NCBI RefSeq assembly: GCF_002999335.1
Contig: NW_020312092.1
Location: 124,001 to 188,000, forward strand
Direction of reading: 5' to 3'
DNA length: 64,000 nt
Source of the DNA: Cyclospora cayetanensis
Taxonomy: Eukaryota > Apicomplexa > Conoidasida > Eucoccidiorida > Eimeriidae
This document shows positions 1 to 12,664 of this stretch, piece after piece. Below the pieces are notes generated by a model. That model was not told the DNA's origin and searched no databases. It saw nothing but the letters and a program-made list of their open reading frames with translations. The stretch's first letter is position 1, and each line of letters opens with the position of its first letter. The translations under genes were made by a program, and so were the position numbers.

Positions 1-613
1 TTGAAGAGCTCCTGGCCCGTTGTTATGTGCGCACACACGTCGGTGCGGCGGGACCGTGATCATCCAACTATCGATTTTGCTTTCGTGGTGGAGCGTGTTT
101 TGCCTTGTACGGTCCTCTCTCATTCATGCGCATCCTTCTTCTGCATGCATACTGCGTGTGACAGATGGCGTCAGCCAGTCTCCACTGCACCTCCAGACAG
201 AACGAACCCGCGGATTCTACGAATCTGCAGAAGGCTCAATCGGCTGAACGCTTGCAACCGCGTGCGTAACGGCCTTTTCGTGAAAGAAGCCGCTTCTCAG
301 CGACCACGCTGCACAGCCTTTTAAAAGCGAGGCCTGCAGTGAAAGGCGACTGCAAGTGTGCCTTGGGATCGAATTTGGACAGTACACTAAATATACACAA
401 ATACTTTGGTCGTACGGAGGAGCAGCAGTCGTAAGAGTGGGGCTGGGCTGGAGCAGCCCCGAACCCCAGAGGCGCCACGCAGCTGCCGGGAGTGGCGGCC
501 AAATGCCTTGGGGAAGGCTGGAAAGTTGTGAAGCCTTGCGGTGCCAGCTGTAGGTACACGTCCTCCCACTTTGCTGGCTTGTTTCTGCTTCCTGTCGCTT
601 TCGTGTTCCGAAG
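1..613. other. Upstream region of eL15, no gene seen
   Basis: No open frame here resembles a known protein, and no tRNA or other RNA gene is visible. The last ~50 bases before the eL15 start codon are pyrimidine-rich (tttgctggcttgtttctgct and onward), as is common just upstream of ribosomal protein genes. The promoter and 5' leader of eL15 probably lie here, but no specific element can be pointed to. Confidence 0.5.
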
Positions 614-2057
614 ATGGGAGCTTACAAGTGAGAGCAGCGCAATGCGCAACGCCCCTGCCGGTGAACCCCTGCGCGGGGTTCCTCTCTGAGGTTGCTTGTG
701 GGGTGTCCTCTGCCGCTGCGTTTCTTGTCAAATTTCGGGACCGATGTAGTAGCCTTCGATATTTCTGGCGCTGACGGTTCACTGGCGCACAACTGGGCAA
801 GTGGCAGCAGCAGAGTTGCGCGCAGACCGCCTCGCACCCCACGCATGTAATGCGAGGTGGCAATGCAGCTGCCTCGCACCGCGTTTTCGTGCAAGATTTT
901 CAGCGTTAGAGATGTGTCATGTATAGCCGCGCTTATGAAGAGAAGCGCACAGAAAATGTGCCTGGGAGGGGGCGCGGCAGCCCCTGTGTCCATCTATTTC
1001 GAAACGGGTGCTCGTTTTTGGCCTACAGGGAGATGCTTGGGGTCCTTACGCCCCCAGCGCCCTGATCTTGTATAATTTTTGAACGTATTCATGTTCACGA
1101 GGTCGTCGTTCATGTGTACATACGCCGGCATGACCATCGAATCACGGATTCATGTTCGCTTGTGCGCAGGTACCTCGAGGAGCTGTGGAAGCGCAAGCAG
1201 TCCGATGTACTGCGTTTCCTCCTCCGTGTTCGGACTTGGGAGTATCGTCAACTGCCGGCTGTCCACCGATGCAGCCGTTCTACTCGTCCCGACAAGGTTA
1301 GTGGGAGCTCGCGGCATTTGGCCGTCCATTCCTCTGTGTGGCGACTTTTCATTCATGCTTCCTATTGGCAGGGCTTTGCCATTCAACAAAAAACGGGCTT
1401 CCTGCCTGCCGTGCCTCTGCATGTTCCAGCCTTAGTCGCTTTCTTCCGGGCTCTTGTTGGCTTTGTAGCGTGGGTAGGTTTTGCGTTTCAGCAGTCTCGT
1501 AAGCGGTCCTTACTTCCCGTGGCTTCGCTATGCATCGGCCACAATATTTCGAGTGCGTTTGCGCTTTTTTCTGTGGGCAGGCCCGCCGACTGGGCTACAA
1601 GAAGAAGCAAGGCTTTGTCATCTACCGTGTTCGCGTGCGCCGCGGAGATCGCAAGAAGCGCGTTGCCAAGGGTATCGTTTACGGCAAACCCTGCCACCAC
1701 GGTGTGCGCAAGCAGAAGAGCTCCAGCAATCTTCGCCAGCTTGCAGAGGCGCGTGTCGGACGCAGCGTCTGTGGCAACCTGCGGGTGCTCAACAGCTACT
1801 GGGTAGGACAAGACTCGGTGTACAAGTACTATGAAGTTATACTGATCGACCCGATGCACGCGGCAATCCGCAACGACCCGAGGTACAAGTGGATCTGCGC
1901 CCCTGTCATGAAGCACAGAGAACTTCGCGGCCTCACCTCAGCAGGCCGGAAGAGCCGCGGGCTCAACCGCAGAGGAGCGGGCAACAGAAAGCTCATGCCG
2001 AGCAGGAGGGCCAACTGGCGTCGCAGACAAATGCTGCAGCTCAGGCGTTACAGATAA
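614..2057 (+). CDS. RPL15: 60S ribosomal protein L15 (eL15), three exons
   Basis: Structural protein of the large cytosolic ribosomal subunit. Exons are 614-627, 1170-1296 and 1581-2057, giving 205 residues, the usual eL15 length (about 204). The first coding exon is only 14 bases (ATG GGA GCT TAC AA) and encodes the universal start MGAYK across a split Lys codon, with donor gtgaga at 628. Exon 2 continues with [20 protein letters not shown] and ends RSTRPDK before gttagt. Exon 3 begins [20 protein letters not shown] and carries [37 protein letters not shown] and [11 protein letters not shown], ending in the typical basic tail LRRYR. All three junctions agree in phase and use GT/AG. No key block is missing. 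The gene converges on the minus-strand VPS50 gene about 1.1 kb downstream. Confidence 0.97.
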
Positions 2058-3133
2058 TTCTAGAGTCGCGTTTTGGTGCAGCCCTGGTAGCCTTGCTGGT
2101 GGTATGCCAATGGCTGAACGAACTTTTCTTGCAGACATGAATGGATGTTCGCAGAGGAAAGGCTTTCCGTGGGTTGGCTGCGTAACGCGCCTCCTATAGA
2201 TATGCGAATTAGCGGTAGGGGGAAGTAGAATGAGGAAGTAGTGCCATGCACTTTGAAGTGTTTAGGAATGCCTAGCTTTCACCCTTGACCCTGCGTAGTA
2301 CGAGCGGCTTCTGCGGGGGCCTCCTGTGTGTATTCACGGGCGCCTGATGACGCAATGGAGAACTCGTGGAAGGAGCCAGCCGGTCGTGCACATTCCACTG
2401 GAAAGACAGCGCCCATCTCGTTGGCAGCTGCTTAGGCGGGCAATCGCACGCATACACCAGTTGAGTGTGCCTGAAGGGAGGCCAGCTTTCGCGCCACTAG
2501 ATGTTCGCTCATGAAAAACCATGCTGGATGTTAAGCTCGTAACTCAGCTAAGGACTGCATTGTATCCGACTAAAAGCGTAGTGCTGCACGCATAGTTACG
2601 GGAGCCCCATGGCTGTAAGGGCATCCGCGTGCAATTCTTGGCGAGGTCCTTCAGCGATTGTCCAGGAACTGGCAGATGCTCCCTCGCAGCCTTGCGAACT
2701 CCGTGAATGTGTCAGCGCTACAGTGGCGAATGCCTTCGATCCTACCGCGGTGGCGCGTTCGTGCTGCCGCCAACTGGCAGCCTAGAGCGAGGAGCGCAAT
2801 GGCTGGGGAGCTACGGAGGGAGGGGTGGTGCGTAGCGACTAAAGCCAAATTCCATCTAGGCGTTGAGAACCGGCCCATTCGATCGTGCGAAGTAGCACCC
2901 CTGGGAAGGCGCGAGCATTGCACAGTCTTAGAAACGTGCCGGCGCACGCCAGCTTCCGGGAGGTATGGGGATGCTGCTTGTCAAGAGCTGCTGTTGCCCC
3001 ATGCGCCGTTTTAGGCATGCGAGAGCGGAGGCTCACCTTCGTACTCACAGACAACCACTCTTCAAGTCGTAAAAGACGGGAGGGGTTGAAGGCGGGAGCG
3101 ACTGACCCCCTCAAAGCAAGGGTGCACTGTGGC
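2058..3133. other. Intergenic region between convergent genes
   Basis: Lies between the stop codons of eL15 (+) and the VPS50-like gene (-), so it should hold both 3' untranslated regions. Short open frames are present but none has recognisable motifs or splice-consistent extensions. Confidence 0.5.
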
Positions 3134-6100
3134 CTAGGGCTTCTGCATTATCTGCATGAGGGCTTGACTTTGTTTGCTTTCAAAGTCTGCCGTTTGCCCC
3201 TTTTGCAGAAGCCCTACGTCTTCCAGGCGCTGCAGCATTTGGACCATGATGCGCAACGGCAGGGTTTTGCACTTTTCTTCTTCGTCGCGATGCCCCGAAG
3301 AGCCCTCGTGCCGCTCATGACACCACCGCACAATCTCCGGTGCCGTGCGCGAGCAAACATCCAAGAAACAGTCAAAATCTGCGTCTCTCAAGTCCAGGAG
3401 AGATTCCGTAGGAGCGGTGACATGCACGGGTTGCACATCGGCCCCGCCTGGAGCTGTGGTGGGGTGCCCGCATGCAAGATTCGTGAGCGATCCAGACGCG
3501 CTGTGCTCAGTGGTGAGGGCCACGCCTGCAGCGGCTGCAGCCTTGCCATACTGCAGCCGCGCCTCTGCAATCACCAGCCGCAAAGCCTCCGCAACAGCCA
3601 CCAGAGGGCCTGGGTTCAGACAACGCTCAACGAAGTCGGCCGCTAATGGCACCACACTCAGGGCGTCTATGGCGTCGGCTACCGTTTGACTCCACACACA
3701 TCTCCAAATACGCAGCTGCACATCTGCTGGGATGCTGCCACTGCCTGCACACCGGATCTTCCAGAACAGATCTGCCACCTCCCGTCTGTGCTGCTGCACT
3801 GCTGCTGCATAGCTACGCGGTATGGAGTCCGGAGGACGTGGTAGGACAGCAGCGTTGCTGCTGCTCGCCGCAGCCATTCTTGCAGCCGCGACGGCGGCAG
3901 TCCCCTCTGTGCTGCCTTCAGCAGCCGCTTGCTTGAAAGAAGCAACAAAGGCGGTGCTTTGGCAGAGGCTTGCCGCCGCTTGTCGGTATACCAATGCCCG
4001 CAAGTCCTCGATACTGCAGCGAGTGGCTGCGAGCAACCTCCAGAGCTGCTGACGCTCCTCGGGCGGTAGGCTGCAAAGGAGGCCCCTCGGCGTTTCGCAG
4101 CCCACCGCCGCTGGCAGCCGCCGCAGCTGCTCCCCTCGCCATGCGCGACTTTCTCCATCGCCCTCTCCGACCCCTTGAACGATTCCTTGAAGGTGGAGCT
4201 GCTGGGAGAGAGCCTCCAGCAAGTCTTTCGCAGACTCAACGGCTGCGACGCGTTCTGCAAGACCCCAAAGTGCCCCAGGACTCGCCAGCCTCGCCATAGG
4301 CCGGAAGAAGCCGCAGAGTGGAGACTGCTGTACTCTGGATCCAGCGGAGGTGTGGCTACCGCTAAGGTCGTTGCAGGCAATGCTGCCGCCCCTCAGGAGC
4401 TTCTTCTGAAGAGGCCCTAGATCTTTGTCCACTTGATACAGCAGCCAGTGGAGGTGCGGCAGGCGGCACCGCAGCCTTGCGGCGTCCGCATGCGCCACAG
4501 CTCTCGAGCGACTGCTTGGATCCACAAACACAGCCGAAACTTGCGGGGGGGGGGCCACAAACAAGCTGCACGTTTCCTCGGGCAGCGTCGACGCGGCAAC
4601 AGCAGCCACATAGAACCCCATCAATCGGATCATCGCCCGAACTGCCGCGGCTGCCAGTTGAGGGGCAGAAACAGCCAGCTGCCAGTACTGCATCAACGCC
4701 TTCGCCGCTGCCTGAGACGCAGCTACTGAGACCGGCGGCTCGTCTTTGCGGCTGCCGCAAGCTCCCACTGCTCTCAGTTCCTCCTCGATGGCTGCCAACT
4801 CGACATCAGCCGTAGCTTCTTGTCTACCCAGCACTGCCTCAGGGCTTGCGCAAAATCCCAAGGGCACCCCTGGCTGCCAGGAAGAGAACGGATTGCCGCG
4901 GGAGAAGCCCACAACGACCTCCCCACAACCGCTGCACAGCCGGCTGATGCCCCCCCCTGCCTCGGCAGCGTTCCCATGGCCTTCGCTCGTCGCAATGGCA
5001 GAAGGATTTACGCTTTCTGGAAGCAGTGGCAGTGCCCCCCCCGTCAACTTCGACGCGCGAAGCACCACAAGGGGGATGCGGCGCAACACAGGTATCCGTT
5101 GCCATGTCTCAGCCCGCACATATTGCAGCATCTGTCGGACGTGAGTCTCCTGTAAGGACTCAATCGCTGCTCGCACACGGAGAAGCAGCACTTCTGAGAG
5201 CCGACAAACGGAAGGGCCCCCGTGTGCTGCAGCCTCTTCTACAACAGGCGGCTTCGACTCTCCTGGGGCCAATAACGCAGCGGCAGAAGCAGCAGCTGCG
5301 GCATCTGCCGCCAGCACTGCTGCTGCGCTCAACGCCTGAGAGCTCCTTGAGGACGGCGCCTTTTTGTCGACTGCCACCGCTGCAGCCGCTGCTGCTGCAG
5401 CCTCCGCTGCAAGCAAACGCTCAGCCTCGACATCTTCTGCAAGAACAAAAGTCTCACCTACCCCGACAAAGAGATGCACGGCGCGCATAAGACTGAGACA
5501 ATCACAAACTGCTGTGGGGCCACTCATGTCCAGATCAATCGCCTCCAGCACTTCGGCCATTTGCTGCTGCATGCGCTGCCAAAGGGTGCTGCGCTGGCAC
5601 AGAAACTGCTGTCGAACTTGCAGCAAAAACAACGCCATTCGCAGACTCGAGGGCAGCCCCTTCAGGCGCTGCGTCGCAGACACGACGAGGTCGTAAGTAT
5701 CCTTGAAAGGCGCATCGCAACATAGAGCAGAGGCGGCTGAGTTTCTGCAGTCTGAGGCAGGGTTAGTTCCCAGGAACTCCAGAAGATCCCCCTCAGAGGG
5801 ACTCTCCTCAGAGCGACTTTTCTCGGTGTTTTTCCTCTCCGCATGCACCTGCGCAAGGAGCCGTCGAGCTTTAGACGCGTGCCACACCATCAGCGAAGAT
5901 GCACCCGCAAGCATGTTGTACTGAACCCCCAGCAGTGTCATGCAGCAAGCAACACTGTTTGCCTCATCGACGAAAGATGCGAGGCTCCCCGCAGAGGGAA
6001 GCGCACTAACGGCATCAGCTCCCAGCAGCGCACAGCCAGAGGACGGCTTGTTTGACTCCAGACAAAGAAGTAGACGCGCGCAAGCACGCTGAGCCTCGAG

Positions 6101-7831
6101 TCTCTCGGTGTCCACCTCCGAGAAGGCAGCAGCGTCCGCTGGCACAAAGGCACAGAGAACCTGACGGGTAGCTGCAGCTGCTGCCGCTGCCACAGCGGCT
6201 GAAAGCGCAGATCCGACGGAAGAGGAAGGTGGCAGCAGAGCGAAGGCTGCAAGTGCGGAGTAATATGAAGGCCAGGCACCTTCCCCTGTCGCGAAGGCGC
6301 CTGCTGTTGCAGTGCCAGACCTTGTCCTACACCTCCACGAACCTCCATGAGAGGCGCTGCGGGAGAAAGGCTCAGGCAGTCGCCAACCGCAGCCGCATGG
6401 TGGTGGAGGCAGCGAACGCGCAGCCGCTTGCAGGGCAGCACTCAAATCCGCCTTGAGAGCTTCCAGCATGTGTTGCATCTGTGTCGACACACGCACTTCT
6501 GGCAGAATTTCAAGGGTTGGAGGCTCCAGCACGACAGGATCAGACAGACTGCTCCTCCTGAGGGAAGAACCAACGCACCTTCTGTATCCCTGACCGCAAC
6601 AAAGCATCCAGCTCTACCTGCGGAGCAGCTCCTGTCGGCTCAGAGGACTCGGGCGCTGTGCCTTTAGGGGGATGGAAAAGTGCTGCGCCTTCCATCAACA
6701 GGGCAGCCTGCAGCGGCAGCTGGCGGTTCACACAGCTGTTCTCCGCCGCCATGAGGATCGCGTCCATCCTTTGGATCTGCAGCAACTGCTGCATTTCGCG
6801 CTGCAGGAGAAGCTTGGCGTGCTGCTGCTTGGTGATGTCCAAGGAAGGCAGCAGGCAGTCTTGGCGAAACTGTGAGAGCCCTACACGAATGGCCGTCGAC
6901 TCACGCCGCAAGCGTTCTAGCCCTTTGCGTAGTTCTCTGCATCACAACGAACGGCAGGGGGCTTAGCTGTGCAGGCGAGTGAGGCTTACGGGCTCGTACA
7001 ATAGGAATGTTTGTAGCAGCGTGGCAGCTGTATTGCAGGCCCAAGAGAGCATGCCACGCGTCAACAGACAGCTGGCGAAAAAAGGGATGCTAAGTCACCC
7101 CATGTAGTGACGGTAAATACGATACAGTCAAGCAACCCCCCACCGAAATACTCACCCTAGAACAGACACCGACTTTGTCAAGTCTTTTTGCCGCTGAGCC
7201 ACAAGGCCTCGCAGACTCAGACGTGCCTGCCCATAAAGCATTAACATGCATGAGAAAAGAGAGCCCTTCATGGCACCCCCGTGCCGCTGTATCATGCACA
7301 ACCAGCGAGCTGCATTGCGTCTTCATGAGCCGCGGCCTTTTTTACACAGGGACGGATTGGGAGCGAGGGGGGGGGCATGGGGGAATGGGATGACGTGACT
7401 CTCACCTCGTCGCTGCACGCCTTCAAGTGCTCCAGCCGTGTCACTGCACTCAATACGAGATCTCCCTTCACTGGTAGATTTTCCAACTCCCAAACAACGC
7501 ACGCAAAGCCTGCATTTCCAGAATGTGTCTGACTGCATTCCCCTGCCGATGATTCCGTCTCCGTGAAAGGATCGGCACCGGTGGCATAAACGCTGCTGAG
7601 TTGTGAAAGCAAACGCCCTGGAATCGCTGGTTTTGATTCGTTAGGGTTGGACTGTTTGCAGGGGCCGCAAGGCACACTAGGTGGACGCTTGGCGAGGGAG
7701 CCATCGCAGTAACTCCCAGTGGTTTCCTGCCGAGACAGCTGAGTTCCTTCTACTGCCCCTGCAGATCCACAGACGTTTGCCTGTTGTGGATCATGCGAAG
7801 CAAAGGGATTGGTAGAAATAGCGCTAGCCAT
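3134..7831 (-). CDS. VPS50: VPS50/syndetin-like subunit of the EARP tethering complex
   Basis: Probable subunit of the endosome-associated recycling protein complex, which tethers recycling vesicles at endosomes. A phase-consistent model has exons 7831-7419, 6936-6595 and 6557-3134, giving about 1,392 residues. Known syndetins are near 960; the excess is mostly low-complexity Ala runs. Similarity to syndetin, judged from memory of the family, comes in order: a helical N-terminal part (QQLLQIQRMDAILMAAENSC), QHMLEALKADLSAAL, then MRAVHLFVGVGETF followed by LQYVRAETWQRIPV, then GALWGLAERVAAVESA (close to the family's GDTLYGLAERVVATES block), and a C-terminal segment with DVCSRTAPEIVRWCHERHE. 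The exon 1 donor is uncertain: a stronger-looking gtgaga follows at 7405 but breaks the phase, whereas gtgcag at 7418 keeps it. Intron 2 is only 37 bases (6558-6594). A different helical-rod tether such as VPS54 or a COG subunit is the main alternative. Confidence 0.75.
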
Positions 7832-10800
7832 CTTCGTGACGTGCAGTGTAGCCGGCTTCCCGGCGGACTCTATGGAGCGAACTTTGACACATTTGGGGGC
7901 GTACGCCACGGTTCGCCACGGAACATGGGCTAGGGCTTGTCAGAAGCAGCTAAACTCGTAGGAATACAGCTCCAGACGCAAGACGCCAAACCAGCGCTGG
8001 CGGAAAGCGCACATGCACCAGGGCATCAAAGGATAACTGGAGGCCTTTCAAGCCTCTACAAGCGCTGAAGGACAGCATTCCATATAATTCTACTTACAAT
8101 GCGGCGGAACTGACCAAGACACTTAGTACTTCAGATCGCCTTATTGAGTTGTGAACTTGCCAGCCGCATCTAGATGGCCACAACACAGGTAGTTGTCTAT
8201 GGCGTCAAAGGCAGAGCGCTCATAAAGAAAAAGCATACTTTTCGCACTAAAGGGAGCTATTGATTGCCCTTGATCTGATCATACTTGTCTGCTTGCCGGA
8301 GCCGACGACCCATGCAGCAACCAGCGTGGCACTCCGACAGAATACTGATCAGCCACGCGTTAATCACAATCTCACTAGCTTTATTCCGCATAGTGTGATT
8401 CACCATCTATACAGGAACGCTTTAATCGAGGGTTTCCAGCAATGCAGCAAGCAGGATTTGACAACTCTCTCTGTTGCTCACTCTCGCATGTGATATTCCC
8501 TTCACCAAGCCCTGAAAGCTCTAGGGAGTATCATAGTTTCTAGTACAGTCTAGTTGTTGAGCAATATTGAAAGGGTCCATTATAAAACAAATTTTATGTC
8601 TTGAAAGCTTTGAACTGGTGATCTTGGGTGACGGTGTAACCGCCTGAACTGACGTTCTTCTCCATCGCATCAGTTCCAGCCTTTTTGGCATGTGTTTACC
8701 ATTATCACTGCGTAAGTCATCCACGCCTGGTCCGAAAATGGGTTGTTCAGTGCTTACTCTGCCATGTGATTGCTCCTAGTAGAACGACACCGCAGATTTG
8801 AGCGACATCCTTATGCTAAGCAAACTTTTACCACGCATTAAGACGTCTGAACTACAGACTATTGCTTTTTTGCTGAATTCATGTTTGCAGGCCACTAACG
8901 GCCCCCAGCCAACAAGCAAAACTTACGCTTGAAGTCGATAAGCATCATCTCGACGGGTACATCGCTCCAACAGTTTGTAAAACGGATCAACTAACACGGA
9001 AAATCCTACGTTAGGCATACAAAGCTCTGGGCAGATTCCAATCGAGCATGAAATTAATGAATCCGCGGCCCATGACTCTCTGGAAAGCGGGCCTATGGGC
9101 TGTAAAGATGCATCTAAGGTCTCCGCTGAACTCCAGACTTAATACAAACTTAGTAGAAACCTATTGAGTCTTTCTCTAAGCAGCTCTTGCCTTCCTCTTC
9201 CCGCGCGCTACGCATTTCCTCACACAAGAGAAGGAATACAGATAGAGTGAGCGCAGCTGCACCCTCTACGCACTCCAAGCATTCACAGCTAACTGCATTC
9301 AGCATCTAGCACACGCACACACATCATGGCTTCATATTGTATCAAGCTTACAGTACTTTTCAATAAATAACAGCTGCGAACTGGCAAACCAATAAATCAA
9401 TTGTCTGCTCGCTCCAAAGAGGAACTGGGAGGAAAGGTGCGCTAGCCCACCTTTCCTTCTAGTTCTTCCTTGCCTCCCTCGTGTCAAGCCCACGCCCTCG
9501 TCTTCCGTACGTACGTGTCGAGACCGACACAGCAAGAATTCGAACGCTGCCGTGCACCCTCTCACCACTCTGAGGGGGAAAAGCAAGAAAAGGAGTACTA
9601 GTGAGAAAAGTCAGGGGTGTATCAATCAATATGCGAAATCAACGAAGAGAAAGATACACGCACTAACCAACAACAAACAAGAGCCCACGCCAACACCATC
9701 GCGGAAGCGCGATAACTCGCTGTTGTCGGAGTACCTTGCTGTGTGAGACTCCTGTTACAAGTAAACACGAAACAGGTACAATGTATAAGGGGCAACAAAA
9801 TACATATCAGTTCAGCAGTTCCTGGCGGCTCGCAATGCAATGTCCTCATGCCAACTTTATTCTACAGGCCCAAAAGAAGCTTAGGCAAGAGTGAAGGCGT
9901 AGCTTACTTGAGAGCTCCAGCGCGTTACTCTGGTGTAGAAATCACCTTAAACAAGTATTCAAGCAATCATGTATGAAGATAGCAACTTCAGGCAAAGCTT
10001 GTGCTGGAGAGCGACTACTATGAAGGGTAGACAGGACAACCGACCATGGTGCCCAACGATGCAAACTGCAGGGCCGGAAAATCCACTGCAGGCAGCGAAG
10101 TCTGTAACTGCTTCTCTGCTAACGACGGTGTACTTGGCGCTCGATAATCCGAGAATCTGGCACCTCCACAGCTCCATATGGATGCTTTGTCTCCACACGG
10201 GACGATTGGCTGCACAGAAAAGTCGGCTGATAATGTGTACAATTTTGAAATTGCTATAGGAAGCCAATATTGATAATTTTTATAATAACTATTACTTTAA
10301 GGGAAGCTGATAGAGCAGGAAGGAGCACCGAATCTCGGGAAACTAGGTTCTACCCAGCTAGCCGTAAACGTCTTCGTGTGCTCCCCTTCTACTGCATCGT
10401 GTAAATCCTACCTAATCACCAGGATCCACTTGTAAGCCGCGAAACACACAGTCTATGTCAGCAATCGTACTTCCATCCTCGTTCTTCTTCGAGCTTTGCG
10501 CATGCATTCGCATGCCCTACCCAGCTGTCCTATGAAATCCTTCGCTACAAAAGGTTGGCTGCGGACTCCGGACCACCAGGTCCAGGCCCGGATCGGGGAG
10601 GGGCACCTCAGTGTAGACCAGGAATGAGGGAGACCAATGGCTAAATGGGTAAGCTGCCGTAATATACACCCAGTTAGCACAGCGAAGAAACTAAAGTCAA
10701 GCAATTAGACTATTGTGACCGTGGAGTGGCAAATACTGCATAAGAGTGTGTGTGGCGCGCACCATCTGTACATCTGGCGTAGGGCGGGTCATAGTGCTCA

Positions 10801-10903
10801 TGATTTGGTCAGTGTGTACGTGGGTAATAAGAGCACGCCAGAAAGCACTGATGAGCTTTCGATCCCTGGAAGTAATAAAGCTCCTACGAATCCTGTGGAG
10901 CCT
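7832..10903. other. Gene-poor region downstream of the retroelement relic
   Basis: No cellular gene is recognised. On the minus strand 10453-10704 could be a worn integrase zinc-finger segment (TWWSGVRSQP followed by CECMRKARRR, compared with WWPGM...C..CQR.K of Ty3/gypsy integrases), but this is weak. No integrase catalytic core and no paired long terminal repeats could be found by eye. The start of the VPS50-like gene lies at the left edge, so its promoter is probably within the first few hundred bases. Confidence 0.4.
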
Positions 10904-12664
10904 TTAGACGCGCGTTCGCATAGAACAAGCCATGATGAGCTGTGACCGGGCTGGGAAGTGAGTTGAAATGGATAAATTTGCTGAACGTGTCAAGAACGAC
11001 GTAGACGCATGTATGCTCCACCACACCGCAAAGAGACCCGTTTTCTCGCACTGGATAACGGTGCTGGGTTCGGGATGAAGCCATGAGAACAAACATTTTG
11101 AATAAGTCGCAGCCTCGGAGAGCAAAATCGCACCCATCTTAGCGTTATGTGCATCGGTTCGATACATATATCCGAGCAAAACCAGCAGTAAAATTTTAAG
11201 CAGTAAGATGGAACCTCAAACAGCTTTGCAACGTCCTTACAGGTGCTTCTGGGTAAAAGCGATGCCTTGATTGGTTTTAGTTTAGCCGGATACGGCCCAA
11301 CTCCAGTCAACTCCCGGAAAACCGCTGTACCACAAAAACCCAGCACTTGAGTGCCTTTTCAGACCACAGTTTTCCCGGCAGCAACTGGAAATTCACGCAC
11401 TCCATGCAGTGCATCTCTCGAAAGTTTCGGTTGAATGTGAAGACGTCGTCCCTGGAGACAGCCATCTACCCTTGCGTCCGTCGTTCTGCTGGAGTGTTAA
11501 CAATTCTCAGCGGCGTATATCTATAGTTGGGTCTAAAAGTGCGTTTGAAAGTGCATGTTATGTGGGTGATTGAGGATTTGTGAGAAGGTATCTGTAAATT
11601 TAACAATCGAGTACGCTCTTGTTCCGTGTATTTTATCCAGCAATCTGCCAATATGAAACGTGGGGAGCTTCTGATCCACACAAATCCTGTTTTCTGGCTT
11701 AAATTCACGCTCGTGCGCTACCTTTCGTCCATTTTTGAGCACCGACACCGGGCAATGTTTAAAGGTGTTGCTGGACCATTGCTTATCTATCTCGACAAAC
11801 CATCCGCCTGCCTCTTCAGCTATTCTTCCTGCTTTGGGGACTTTTGATAAGGGAGAACATAAACTGGTGTTGCTGGCATTATCTCATTACGGTGCCTGCT
11901 CGATCATCAGGTTGCCAGCCTGCTCATAGTGCACATTCGCGTACACTATCTTGATATTTGCCCACTCCTGCTGTATATTGACTGATGACTCACTTAAATT
12001 CCTTAGTAACGATCCAGGGGCAGAGCCAACACAACGGGATGCATGCTCGTATCCGCCTTCTTGTACTGCGCTGCTGAGCCGTCCGCATAAGGACTCTGCT
12101 TCTTCTGGCTGAGGCACCAACTCTATATCGATTACCATACACAAAATAAGCGTTGTTGAGCGAACCAGGAGGCCCTGATTTCTGGCGCCCTCTGGCACAT
12201 TAATCTTCACAGCGCGCAGCTGTGGACGAATACGCGCCTTCCATTGGATCACCTATGCCATATCCATGATACATGAATCAAACGTAGGAGTCACGGACTG
12301 ACCAGGTGGTAGCCCTTTATGGATCGAGGTGGCACTTCAGGGTAGTAGCGTCGCCATTATCTAGGTTCTGTCGGGCTTCATCAAATCTGAGCCTCATTAA
12401 CTGCGCCGTCGAGCAAATAAGCAGGCTGCACTTCTGCGCCAACTCCTCAAATGACATTACCACTTAAAGTGCAGCATCAAGTAACGCTAGCAGTGCTTTA
12501 CCATCAATCGGAGGTTGCGTCAGTGCACAGTTTACCCTTGATGGGTTCCCAAGTGTGGCTATTTCCTTTGCAGCCCCATTCCCTGCGCCAATATCGGGGT
12601 GAGGGTCTTTTGATATACCTGAAGCATCTTCTTTGCTGCCAACGAGTCTAGTTCCACATGGCAC
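10904..12664 (-). mobile_element. Decayed Ty3/gypsy-type retroelement pol region
   Basis: Remnant of an LTR-retrotransposon polyprotein, read right to left in the order protease, reverse transcriptase, RNase H. Protease-like IDGKALLALLDAAL sits near 12464-12526 (family LLDTGA, here LLDAA). A linker lies at 11887-12252. The reverse transcriptase shows NRICVDQKLPTFHIGRLLDK then IHGTRAYSIVKF (11533-11748), and TFRPNYRYTPLRIVNTPAER in another frame, matching the AFRTRYGHYE...FGLTNAPATF block. The catalytic YxDD box survives as SRDDV near 11445-11450, followed by KALKCWVFVVQRFSGS. A thumb-like AKLKPIKASLLPRSTCKDVA is near 11230-11300. RNase H appears as YRTDAHNAKMGAILL and EKTGLFAVWWSIHAS (10904-11179). 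Successive blocks lie in different frames with stops between, so the element is dead. Chromovirus-like elements are known from Eimeria genomes; which clade this belongs to is not resolved. Confidence 0.83.
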
